Assembly: GCF_963678635.1 (NCBI RefSeq)
Contig: NC_087070.1
Coordinates: forward strand, 55,034,617 to 55,098,616
DNA from: Symsagittifera roscoffensis
Taxonomy: Eukaryota > Xenacoelomorpha > Acoela > Convolutidae
Direction: 5' to 3'
Length of the DNA stretch: 64,000 bases
In this document: positions 34,119 through 43,900 of the stretch, one piece after another
Layout of the letters: every line of letters starts with the position of its first letter
Numbering within the stretch: the stretch's first letter is position 1
Position numbers and translations under genes: made by a program
Notes under the pieces: model-generated
Seen by the model: the letters and a program-made list of their open reading frames with translations, nothing else
What the model was told of the DNA's origin: nothing
Database searches by the model: none

Positions 34119-34415
34119 CTAGTTTTTTAGGTAAATGTAACACGATTCTCCGATTGATTTAACAAGTGAAATAATGTTTGCCAAAACTTTTCGTTTTTCT
34201 CGGATACTAAACTTAGGGTCAACAATTTTTTCAAATGGTACTTTCTTACTCTCAATGAAACTTTTGTTAGCTGGAACATGTCCCAAAAAAGCATTTACAA
34301 AACAATCGCAAAGAAATCTAATAATATTTAAATCAGCTCCTGTCAAAATTGATCTACAATGGTGACTATTGAGCATTTGCTTCAATATACATAATTTTTC
34401 CCCTTTAATTTTCAA
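34119..34415 (-). pseudogene. Polinton small conserved protein after the ATPase
   Basis: The open frame includes SILTGADLNIIRFLCDCFVN and FLGHVPANKSFIESKK, then a basic helix (KFSIREKRKVLANIISLV). This pattern (hydrophobic helix, GxVP, Lys-rich stretch) is familiar from small ORFs beside the packaging ATPase in many Polintons. It overlaps the end of the ATPase frame by about 10 bases. The first codon of the open frame is TTG; the first ATG is at about 34377, so the original start appears lost. Function unknown. Confidence 0.5.
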
Positions 34416-35058
34416 GAGATGTGATAACTGCTTTTGAGTATGGTAAATAGAAAGTGGTTGGCGATGGTGGAACTATGTTTGACGAATAACGAAGACATTC
34501 TGAAGTTTTAGGATCCAAGTCTATCAACAGATGACCAAAATCTTCTTTCGTTGCCAACTGATACGCATGACGGAGGAATTTTGCATTATTCAATTGTCTG
34601 CCTAAATAATCAATTTGTTGAATGTCTCGAGGTGATTTGAACAAAATTAAATGAGTTGTATTCAAATCCATTGTACATGATTGCTTACTTTGCTGAAATA
34701 AACTGTGCTTGACATAAATAACATGAACATTTTTATCTCGGCCGGCTGTAGCTAATTTAACAAAAAAAATTTTTATTAAAAATTTCTTCACAGGTATCAT
34801 CAAAGATAATCAAGCAATCCCGTAAGTTTTTAACAATTTCAAAGCTGGACATTTTATGAATTCAATATCAAATTCGTTGTGAGAAACAAAGGAAAGGTAT
34901 TTGGGTTGATCGTGAAGATAAAAATAAAATATCTTGTTATACGATAGATAGAATGTACCTTTGAGAAGCTTTTGAAAAATTAAATCAGTTTTGCCAGATC
35001 CCGAGGGACCTGAAACGGACATAAACAGACTGTCTTTTGTTGAAATGATCTTAATCAT
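34405..35058 (-). pseudogene. ATP: Genome-packaging ATPase (FtsK/HerA type)
   Basis: It would pump element DNA into capsids. ATG at 35058; Walker A GPSGSGKT at about 34987-35010; Walker B LIIFDD at about 34797-34815; then HVIYVKHSLFQQSKQS (sensor/arginine region) and TTHLILFKSPRDIQQIDYLG, which carries the conserved polar motif. The Walker B segment sits in a third frame, between the 34810-35058 and 34405-34803 frames, so two shifts lie within about 40 bases. Both nucleotide-binding motifs are intact. Two bases separate it from the upstream membrane-protein stop. Confidence 0.88.
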
Positions 35059-35060
35059 TA

Positions 35061-35348
35061 TTATAACTTGGGATTAGATAACATGTAACCTACTGTACTG
35101 GATAGTATTGAAAGCCAAATGGCAGTCTCGTCACAACTAAGGTTGTAAAAAGACAATTTTGAAATAGATAAAGAGAGCAAAATGAAAATGAAACAGACTT
35201 GTGTGAAAAAGACAACTTCTGCAGACGGAAGAGAAACAGAATTACAAATTTTCCATGATCTGTTTTTGCGAGATAAAGACTGTTCGGCACCACCAATGTC
35301 TACAAAGTCGCAATCATTGTTCTCGACAGTGATTTCATCATTTTCCAT
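35061..35348 (-). CDS. Polinton small membrane protein upstream of the ATPase
   Basis: An intact 95-codon frame. The acidic N-terminus is followed by one strong membrane segment (VVFFTQVCFIFILLSLSI), then a short loop and a hydrophobic C-terminal WLSILSSTVGYMLSNPKL. The final pattern (W-x-S/L-L-S-S-x-x-G-Y-x-L-x-N-P) is the hallmark of a membrane protein commonly encoded just before the ATPase in Polintons; function is unknown, perhaps virion-membrane related. It is one of the few unbroken genes in the element. Confidence 0.7.
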   Translation of the reverse strand: MENDEITVENNDCDFVDIGGAEQSLSRKNRSWKICNSVSLPSAEVVFFTQVCFIFILLSLSISKLSFYNLSCDETAIWLSILSSTVGYMLSNPKL

Positions 35349-35738
35349 GTTTACTGGAAGACTTTTTTTTTTATTTGTATCAAGGTGGATAGTTACAACT
35401 GCATACCAATCGCCTTTTTTTTCTCTCTGATCTATTGCAGTTTGGTTTGTTTTTTATATATATATCTTGCTATGTTTTTGTCTGTCAGAAGTATCCGAAC
35501 AATTTTTTCTACGTTTCCGGTACTTATTTTGTCTAATAACTATTTTGGTAAATTTTCACCTGTTAAACTCACATTTTGTGTGTTTTCTTTTGGCAAAAAT
35601 GTTTTTTTTTTGAAATTTTGAATTTTCAAACACGACATGTTGGCAGCTAGTAATCACACAAGATCAAAAGAAAATGAAAAAAAAATCAATAAATCTATTT
35701 AATATGATTCACAAAACTTGGCATATATATGTGATTCT
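35349..35738. other. No gene seen (Polinton spacer)
   Basis: T-rich plus strand. Short hydrophobic plus-strand ORFs (35385-35621) lack support. Confidence 0.5.
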
Positions 35739-36290
35739 TCATTTCGGTTCAACAGGCAAATCAACTCCTCGTACAATGAAGAAAAACTCATATTTTGTGA
35801 ACTTGTCATGGTTACAATTAGATAAGAATTTTACAACAAAATGAGCAGCAACTCTGATAGTGGCTTGAACTAAATGTATTTCCTCAACGTTATCAGTTTT
35901 GACTAATTCTTTCAGTTCAGCTGGAAGCTGATGGTCATGCAAATGGATTTGTCTTCTCTCTCCCAGCTAATGTTGCAGCCCCTCCAGGTTGAGATTGAAC
36001 AACGGAATTGACTGGCAAAATTCCTGGAGTCTGGACATTATACAGGTGAAAGTAGGCAAGATCTGTAAAAAATTTCCGTAAATTGTCGATTACGATATCG
36101 TTCAGTGTAATTTGTTCGAGTTTTTGCAGAAGAGGTTTTCCTCGACAATCTAATATGCCTGTCCGCGTAAGATTAACTTTGATTCTTGGTGTTAAATTGT
36201 TTCCAGGTTTCTGATTAGTCATTGAAGCGTAAACCACCAAATTTGGAGATAAGGTGGTTTGCATCATTAGACAGTTCATTTTGTAACCAA
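35739..36290 (-). pseudogene. Polinton accessory protein, unknown
   Basis: Two overlapping frames join near 35938. The first (35935-36279) includes IKVNLTRTGILDCRGKPLLQ and LAYFHLYNVQTPGILPVNS. The second (35739-35942) includes HLVQATIRVAAHFVVKFLSN and FIVRGVDLPVEPK. Both have a globular, mixed-strand composition unlike the flanking non-coding DNA, so a real gene is likely, but I do not recognise it. It is separated from the membrane protein by 400 bp and may belong to an early or accessory transcription unit. Confidence 0.5.
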
Positions 36291-36542
36291 TCGAAAAAAA
36301 ACTTTGGATTTTCTACGGGTATAATGCTTTAATAATTGATGCGAGGGAAGTAAATGAGAATGTCGTTTGCAAATATGTTTTTCTTTACCCAATAACTGTT
36401 CAATCTTTGGGCAGCCAATATCTTCTAAATTTGTCACGGGTAATTTCAAGTATTCAGCTAATGAAACAGATTTTTGTGTACATTTAGCAAAAAAATGGGA
36501 ATTTGGGTTCCTCAAACGAATGCTGTCAAAATTTTGATCCAA
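36276..36542 (-). pseudogene. Polinton accessory ORF, unknown
   Basis: An 88-codon open stretch: SVSLAEYLKLPVTNLEDIG, then CPKIEQLLGKEKHIC and a basic His/Lys end. The Cys/His content (C...HIC...H...H) could bind zinc, but the spacing fits no family I know. It overlaps the start of the previous gene and may be its N-terminal half in another frame. Confidence 0.4.
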
Positions 36543-36784
36543 ATATGAGTAAGGGTATCAATTGTATTAGCAGAGCAAACGGAAAGTTACTTTATGATCA
36601 AAGGTTTCTTGCCACATTTAAATCCTTCAATATCCAAAATAATGAGATTGTTGAAAAACAATTTTTTAGTTTTCTTTATTTGGGTTAACATGACTTTCAC
36701 TCAAAATTCCAACGAACGAAATAACTTTGATTTGAATGCTTTAAGAAATAAGCAAAACGCAATACCTGTCACGTGACCCAGGTA

Positions 36785-37075
36785 TCAGTTTTTTATTGGA
36801 CGAGGCAAAACATATGTGAAACCAGGACCGGTATGATTTTTTTCTTGCAAATATCCTGCTGCGTCATGCAATATAGCATGTATTCTAGAAAATTTGAATT
36901 GTTTCAAGTGTTTGTCGAGCGACGAATTGTCTATTCCAATTAAACCACCATATGGTCTGTTTTTCAAAACAAAATCCAAATTGTTATCAGCATCCAAATA
37001 CAAACAAGTGGCTAAAAATACTGAAATCTGACTGATTTGTCTGACTGATTTGTTGAAATCATGTTTACTGAACTC
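36785..37075 (-). pseudogene. Polinton accessory ORF, unknown
   Basis: The open frame reads YLDADNNLDFVLKNRPYGG, LIGIDNSSLDKHLKQFKFS, then RIHAILHDAAGYLQEK and GPGFTYVLPRP, with upstream in-frame sequence to about 37070. Composition strongly suggests a genuine globular protein. No family is recognised. An exact 13-bp tandem duplication (37028-37053) lies in its N-terminal region and shifts the frame relative to the nearest ATG. Confidence 0.5.
37028..37053. repeat. Exact 13-bp tandem duplication
   Basis: CTGACTGATTTGT is present twice in a row. Confidence 0.9.
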
Positions 37076-37149
37076 ATTATAATAAAAAAGGAATATTGAA
37101 AAGTATTAATTAAAACTTAACTTCCTCTTCAACAATAAATTTCACAAAA

Positions 37150-37879
37150 AAACATCAGTATCTACATCAAGTTTTCCATATCCACTTGTCAAAATATCCA
37201 TTATTTTTCAAAAAGCGGCAGAATGGGGTCCAGTAATTAAACTTTCAAATCTTTTCAAAGTTTCTGTATTCATCTCATCTGTTTGAACATGTCTGCTTTC
37301 TGTGTGTTTCTTTGAAACTGAAGTCGAAATCTTGCAGCAGTCGTAACTGTATTATCAATTTGTTTCTTTCTCCCAACGGCCGGAGATTTCTTGCAAACGT
37401 TTTGATTTGGTGAAGTTTGTTTTTAAGATGATGTTGCCGAAAGCAATAAATTGGGTAAGCGTTTTTTGATTGCAGTGAAATCTAACAAATCGAGATTGGC
37501 TGCATCAGGTTGTGCTGAATTAGTGAGAACTAGTTTAAGCTAGTCAAATAACTCACCGTTTCCTTTGACATTCTTAGCAGGAGAAACAAAGTATTTGAAG
37601 CAAGTGAAAATACAAGGAACACTGAAACATTTTTGGGAAGGAAAAAATTGGTTTAATTGTTCCTCTGAATCTACTTGAATGAATATATGGTAATGAGTTT
37701 TTTTTTTTCATTCTGATGGGCAATATTCAGGGCAATATTCAGATTTGAAGTGGCTTCCAAAAGCATAATTTTTAAAAGTAGAAAAAATTAGGAATTTTTT
37801 CAGTAATAACAAATTTGAAATTTGGTTGAAAATTTTTGAAATAATCAGGTAACACAACTTCGAATATAGCTTCTGCCAT
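37150..37879 (-). pseudogene. Polinton accessory gene with a weak HUH-like motif
   Basis: ATG at 37877-37879 (MAEAIFEVVLPDYFKN). After a shift the frame gives YAFGSHFKSEYC, a stop, then KKKTHYHIFIQVDSEEQL, CFSVPCIFTCFKYF and SPAKNVKGNGELFD, followed by a basic tail. H-Y-H flanked by hydrophobics resembles the metal-binding motif of rolling-circle Rep/relaxase (HUH) enzymes, and a later aromatic-rich helix could hold a catalytic Tyr, but no Tyr motif is certain. A 12-bp exact tandem duplication (37718-37741) lies in the same gene. It could equally be an unrelated protein. Confidence 0.4.
37718..37741. repeat. Exact 12-bp tandem duplication
   Basis: GGGCAATATTCA occurs twice in a row. Confidence 0.9.
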
Positions 37880-37893
37880 TTTGTAAAGAAAAA

Positions 37894-38345
37894 TTAATCC
37901 GAGTCGTGCATGAAAATGTTTGTGTTTGAGGAAAGTTGAGATTTCCTTGCTCGTTTACGGTTAGACTGTGGTTTAGCTTTGGTTTCAACAGTGTCAGAAA
38001 TTTCACTTGTTTGCGCTCGGATTGATTTTCCCGATTTTAGTATTTTTGAAAATTTTTCGCTGCTTAAGGAAATTCTTTGTACATATTCAAATTCAGCGCC
38101 TTCAGTTGCTTTTTGAAAACTTTCAGGAATACATAAAATCCAGTTTGGTCATATGTTTTTAATGTAGCACGCACTAATCTTTTACTGCTTTCCAAAATAT
38201 CGAAATGGCAATCGCCAAAATTTTTATTTGCATTTGCTGTCGTGCTTGTTTTTGTTTTATTCCTTGTAACGAGTAAATTTTCAAAGTAACTTGATTCAAA
38301 ACTGAATAGAAATAAATGGTCCGATTGATTGTATATGTCTGCAAA
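37894..38345 (-). pseudogene. Polinton accessory ORF, unknown, basic C-terminus
   Basis: The minus-strand frame includes SFADIYNQSDHLFLFSFESS, NFGDCHFDILESSKRLVRA and, after a frame change near 38160, FEYVQRISLSSEKFSKIL and a Lys/Arg/Ser tail ending FMHDSD with TAA at 37894. It ends 14 bases before the start of the HUH-like gene, suggesting a two-gene unit. The upstream edge has a TTTCTTTTGCAG tract that looks like a 3' splice site. Family not recognised. Confidence 0.45.
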
Positions 38346-38741
38346 AGAAAGCGTTGTATCTATTTTAATTTATATACAATTGTACTTTATATCGCAAAGA
38401 TATTGGATTGCAATTTGGTTCAAATGGATAAGTATTTTGTGCATGTACAACTTTTAAGAATTTTTTTGAGTGTTAAAGGTCACAATGTTTAAGCGTTATT
38501 TTCGATACAAGCTATTTGTTTAAATGCAGTTTAGATAAACAAAGAATACCACGCAAGGTAACATAAATATTTTACACACCCTCCCTTATTAAACTGATCA
38601 AAAACTACATAGGCGGTCTTGAAATTTCTAATTTTAGAAGAACCAATCCCTATTTTAATCTCTTGAGGCGTTTTAACAATTCATTTCAGTTTCATTTCTT
38701 TCCGCGTTACGTTTGTCCTTTTCTTCCAATTTTTCTTCAAC
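38346..38741. other. No gene seen (Polinton, between divergent gene sets)
   Basis: AT-rich stretch where transcription direction switches from minus (left) to plus (right); it may hold divergent promoters. No motif was identified. Confidence 0.4.
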
Positions 38742-39424
38742 GATGCCTTGTTACATTATTGCCGGATATTCCAATCACGAAAACGCATTTCTTATGAAAC
38801 CGTTCACAATAATTTTGTAGCAACAATTAACGAAGAAAAAAGTTTCAATTCTGATGAGTGGACTTGTACACATCACATTATGATTCCCAAAATATTTTTA
38901 CATTTATTCAGTAAACTTTCTTTAAAAAGTCAAAGAAAGACGAAGAACTGAATATAAAGTATTTGAGTTACCTTACAAATTCTGGTAAATATACGGATCC
39001 TGACGAGCCTCTTGCTCTTCAGCTTGATATTTCAATTTTTTCAAAACCAGTAAAAAAAATTTTGTATAAATACGATTGTGATGTTAATACGATGTCTGAA
39101 AACCAAATAGAATACTTTGAAGAAATTGAATTTTTTGATCGTTTATGGGGAATGGAACAGATTGAATCACCATCAGTGGTTACCCCGAAAGCTGATCCTT
39201 CCCCTGCAGTGTCACCATGTCTTGACGAACCGGGTTGCTCAATTCCAAAGCGTACCCCTGTGGCTACTGTGAGCAACCACATGGAAACCTTTTTTCTGTC
39301 TAGCGCGAAAACGGAAGCTAATAACACTAGAGAAAGCGCAGGAGTTTTTGGACCTTATATAACTTTGAAACTGAGGTTGAGCTTTATTGATTTTTGCTTG
39401 TTTTTATTGTGTATAATAATTTAA
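38742..39424 (+). pseudogene. Polinton accessory ORF, unknown, acidic with hydrophobic end
   Basis: The first frame starts near 38742-38748 (Ser/His/Lys-rich, 67 codons). The second, 38963-39424, gives SGKYTDPDEPLALQLDISIF, an acidic Glu/Asp middle, a Pro/Ser/Thr linker (VVTPKADPSPAVSPCLDEPG) and a hydrophobic C-terminus (IDFCLFLLCIII). A frame change lies between them. It is the first plus-strand gene of the right half. Not recognised; a tail-anchored membrane protein is possible. Confidence 0.4.
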
Positions 39425-40957
39425 CTTTAAAATTGACTTTGAGTTTATTTCTTGTGTTTGTTCATTATTTATCACACGATTGTGTTCTGATTAAAAGTTT
39501 AGTATAAAGACTTTAAAATTTTAAGTTAAAAACATCATTTATTTTTTAATTAACTGACTATTTCTTTCTGCAATTAAAAAAAAAAATCCGTAAAATTTTC
39601 ACTTTTTCCACTAATAGGAGTTCACACAATAACACTGAAGTTCTTATTTACATTAGTGATCGTGAGAAAAAAATTGAAAAGCATCCATATATATGCTAAT
39701 ATTTAGAAAACAATATCAAAAAAATCAGTTTCGTTTTTTGAAAAAAAGATAATTAACGTCAAAAGAAACTGTAAAAAAGTAGTTTTGGATGTAAACTTAT
39801 ATTGTAATATGTTTATTCATTTAATTATCATACAATTGAAACATAATGATAAATAGTATAAAAGATGTTTAAAACCAACTTTTTGATAAAAATAATTATT
39901 TTTTCTAATGTTTTTTAGTTAAAAATTTGATTTTTCAATTACAAAAAGGAAAAAAATGCTTTATTTTTTTCTTTTTCTCCAAAAAAATATTATCATAAAA
40001 AAAACAAGAACTCATCATCATGCTAAATATTTGAGAAAACGAATAAAAAAATAAATTTTTTAATTGATGACTAATCGGTTTTTCATTTTTCCGAAAAAAA
40101 GCAATTTTCAACCAGAAGACGCAGTTTTTTATTCTGAGCAAGTGGTGTTTTTATGAAAGTACAATGAAGGGCACGACTAATGAGAAGATGGGAATTGAGG
40201 TTTTTTCGATAGTCTTCGAGAGAAATGCTAATCCCCTTAGTCCCCCCTAAAACAACAAACTCATTTTTCTTTACAGAAAAGTATTTTTTTCTGACTTTTT
40301 TTTTCATATCGAAAGACAATTGAGACAAATTCATGATGAAATGGACCGTAGGACCGCTCCGTGATTGACATCTTTGATAACAATGCGCCTGGAAAGTTAA
40401 AAAACTGTAATTTTTCAGTTTTTGCTTTACTTTTTCATCGTTTCAACTGTTTTTGATAAAAATGTTGACATTTTTATAGGATATTCTGTCCCCATGACAA
40501 TCGGGATATTTAGGATCTATCATGTGTTGTGACATGCTCAATTGTTTTCGCAATTTCGAAAATTTCATCAATTTATAATTTGAATTGATAAAATATAAAA
40601 CTAAAACTTTTATCTGTTGGCTCTAAAATCATTTTGGAATAAAATTTAGCTCAAAATTGGTTGGTTTAGATTAGTTTCTATCGTTTGTAATAATTATTAA
40701 CGTTTCAAACAACAATTTATTTGTTTCGTCCAAACGAATTTGAGTTTGCCAGTTATGGCGGGAAATTCAAATCTAATTCAAATTGTGGCGGGAACTTCAA
40801 TTAATATTCAAATTTACGCGCGCAAAATGCGAACCGTTTTCTCTGCAATTGGTAGGAGAACAGTTAGGCTTCCCATTTACTGTTGTTTCTGAGTGTAATT
40901 TGAGATCACTTAATTCTTTTTCTTTCTTAAAATCAATAGCTTAACTTATTTCAAAAA
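39425..40957. other. Polinton AT-rich region with no clear gene
   Basis: Mostly A/T runs. One minus-strand ORF (40083-40334, 83 codons, Lys-rich start, LEDYRKNLNSHLLISRALH) is the only candidate and has no recognised motif. The final 150 bp precede the polymerase ATG and probably contain its promoter. Confidence 0.5.
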
Positions 40958-43900
40958 ATGTTCAAGTGCAATTTTTGTCCACTGAAATATGCAAATACGA
41001 GCAATAGAAGTCGCCATGAGCGTGGAAAATGTTTTATTGAAAAACAGGCTTATTGTTTATTGATGCAATGATGGTTCATTCACGGCTCAAATGCTCTCAA
41101 ATTTATAAAAACATATTCTTCACACTCATGGTCAACTTGGAGGTGTTTGTGATTATTGTCATTTGGGATCTCATTCGCCCAAAAACTTATCAGCTCATTT
41201 ACTAGCAAACCATGGTTTTCCTGTTATGAGAGCTGCCTCTGCTGATTTAGCCACTACAAGTGCCGCTGCTGAAGCTGCTCTCGGTGATGTGCATGATGTG
41301 TCGATGAAGACGAAATCAACGGCACCGGTCTTCAAAAACGTGAGTCTGCTTTTTTCGGTGTTCTTGAGACGTATGTGATCGGCGGAAACCAACCCATGGA
41401 CGAAAATCAGCCGATTGACCTTTTGCAGTTTATGCAAGAGAAAAAAGATGAAATTCAAAGGCTCATAATTGATCGAGTTGCAGAAGGACATAGAAAAGTT
41501 CAGTTCAGCGCTAATTTAGGTTTGGTAAAACCTAAAGTAATAAATGATTCTAGTAAAACTGAGCACAAGCGGATTGAAATTTATGCAAACTCTGATATGA
41601 AACCTGTGACGAGCTTGGGATTAGAAGATGACGAGTTTTTTGAAATGGTCGAAAAAATTCAAGCAGTTTTGGAAAGTTTTGCATCTTATGGAAGCGGTTG
41701 GGTTTTGCAGCACGTAATTCAAGTTTTTGTTAAACTTGCAAAGTTTTCACCAATTCTTGGGTCATTCTATATTGACTTGCCTTTTCGAGTTCGAATGTCC
41801 CAGAATTTGATAAACATTAGAAATCACTAAGATAATAATTGCTTCGAACTTTGCTTTACCGCTGCTTATAGTCTGAAGCATGGTGTTGACCTACTTCTAA
41901 CTGATCAACAAAAAGCGAACCCAGCAGCTGCGCGGACACAACCTGATACATACACTGCTGAAAGTGCACACAAAGCCCAAGGTAATTTTGATTCACCCAT
42001 GAGTTTCGCTTCAATTGGAAAATTTGAACAACTTAACGACGTGCGGGTAAATAAGTTCCAGTACCACAAGAGAGATTTGTTGCCTATGTATATATCAAAA
42101 CAACCAAACCAAGATAACAGCACCCAAATTGAAACATTTGACATGGACCTGCTTCTCTTATATGTGCCTGCAAAGCATCACTATGTACTCATAATCGATT
42201 TGTTAAAGTTCATCTGCGAAATCAAAGGGTGTAAGTATCGCCCAATTGCACGTTTATGTAGAAACTGCTTTCACATTAGTTGGAGTGATGAAAATCACGA
42301 GCAACACATCCATTGTTGTGAGGATCATGAACCTGCTCTAGTAGTGATGCCTTCAGCAGAAAAATGTACCAACAGATACGAGTTCAAAAACCTCCAGGCC
42401 TTGTGGTTTGTACCACTTGTGATTTATTTTGATTTTGAATCATTTCTGAAATCTGTACATTCTTGTCCTGATAATCCATCACGATCATCAACCCGAGTTG
42501 TACAAAAACACGAAGCTTATGGGTATTCTTTGGCTTTAATTGAACTCGGAAATTCACAGCCCTACTTATTTGAATATGACAGCTCTGATCAATCCATGAA
42601 AAAGTTTCTCAATCAGCTGCATCAATTGGCAAGAAAAATATATGATGAAAAGCGAAAATTTCCTCAATTTCTAGAAAGCCAAGAATGGTTGAACAAAGAA
42701 AACACATCAACATGTTGGATTTAGTGTATACATTTTACCAATGAGCACGAAAAATGTCTTGAACATTGCCATGTTTCTGGAAAAATTATCGGATGGGCAC
42801 ATGAAAAATGCAATCTCGCAAGACGAACTGTAAATTTTACCCCAGTCATTGGACATAACATCCAGAACTATGACCTTCGCCTTATTTGTCTCGAAGGTAT
42901 ATGAATGCGAGCCAACAAGTACAATGAGTATTATACCTAGCACCGACAAAAAATATATATCGTTAAGCATTGGAGTCCTAATTAAAACTATAAAAAGGAA
43001 GAACGGATCTGATCAAAAAGTTTTTGAATACCTCAGATTCATTGACTCATGCAAGTTTTTGAGTTCTTCTCTGCAAAAATAGGCTGATAATCTACCAGCG
43101 GAAAAAATGTCAATTTTGAACAAGTAGTTTGCAAACGAGACGGAGGAGCAACGTTGTCTGATACGACAAAAATGTTTCTACCCTTATTCATACATGACCA
43201 AAAAAGAAAAAGTTGCAGAAAAAGAACTGCCTCCTTTGCAAAATTGGTTCGATGTTTTGAATGGAGGAAAAGCTGCAGTTTCACAAGCGGATCTGGAACT
43301 CGAAGAAAAGTTTTTAGAGTGTTCAAATGTCAATACTTGGAGGATTATCACAACTTGTATCTCAAGTGTGATACACTCCTTCTTGCTTGCGTCTTTGAAG
43401 AATTTCGACAAATTAGTCACCAAACTTATGGCCTGGACTGTGCGCACCATTTTAGTGCTTCAATCTTAGCTGGAGACGCCTTCAAACGTATCTGCAAAGA
43501 CTCGAAGGTTCAGCTTTTATCAGACCGCAGGCATCTCGAAATGGTCGAGAATATGATGCGAAGTGGTACTGCATCCGTGTTCCATAGTCGCTTTTTCAAA
43601 GCCAACAACAAAGAAATGCCCAGACTTCAACCCAGATCAACCTAGCACCTACGGGTTTATGATCGATGCAAATTACCTCTATGGCGGCGTCATGCAAACG
43701 GAGAAATTACCGGTGCGTAACTTTGAGTTAATAGAGCATATAGAAGACAAGGTGATTGGGAATCAAACCCTCAATATGACTGAAGACTCTTTGATTGGAT
43801 TTATATTGGAAGTTGATCTCGAGTACGCAGAAGAACTGCATGTCAATCATCAAGATTACCCTTTAGCTCCTACTAAAGAAAGTGTACCCAGGATTGGTTG

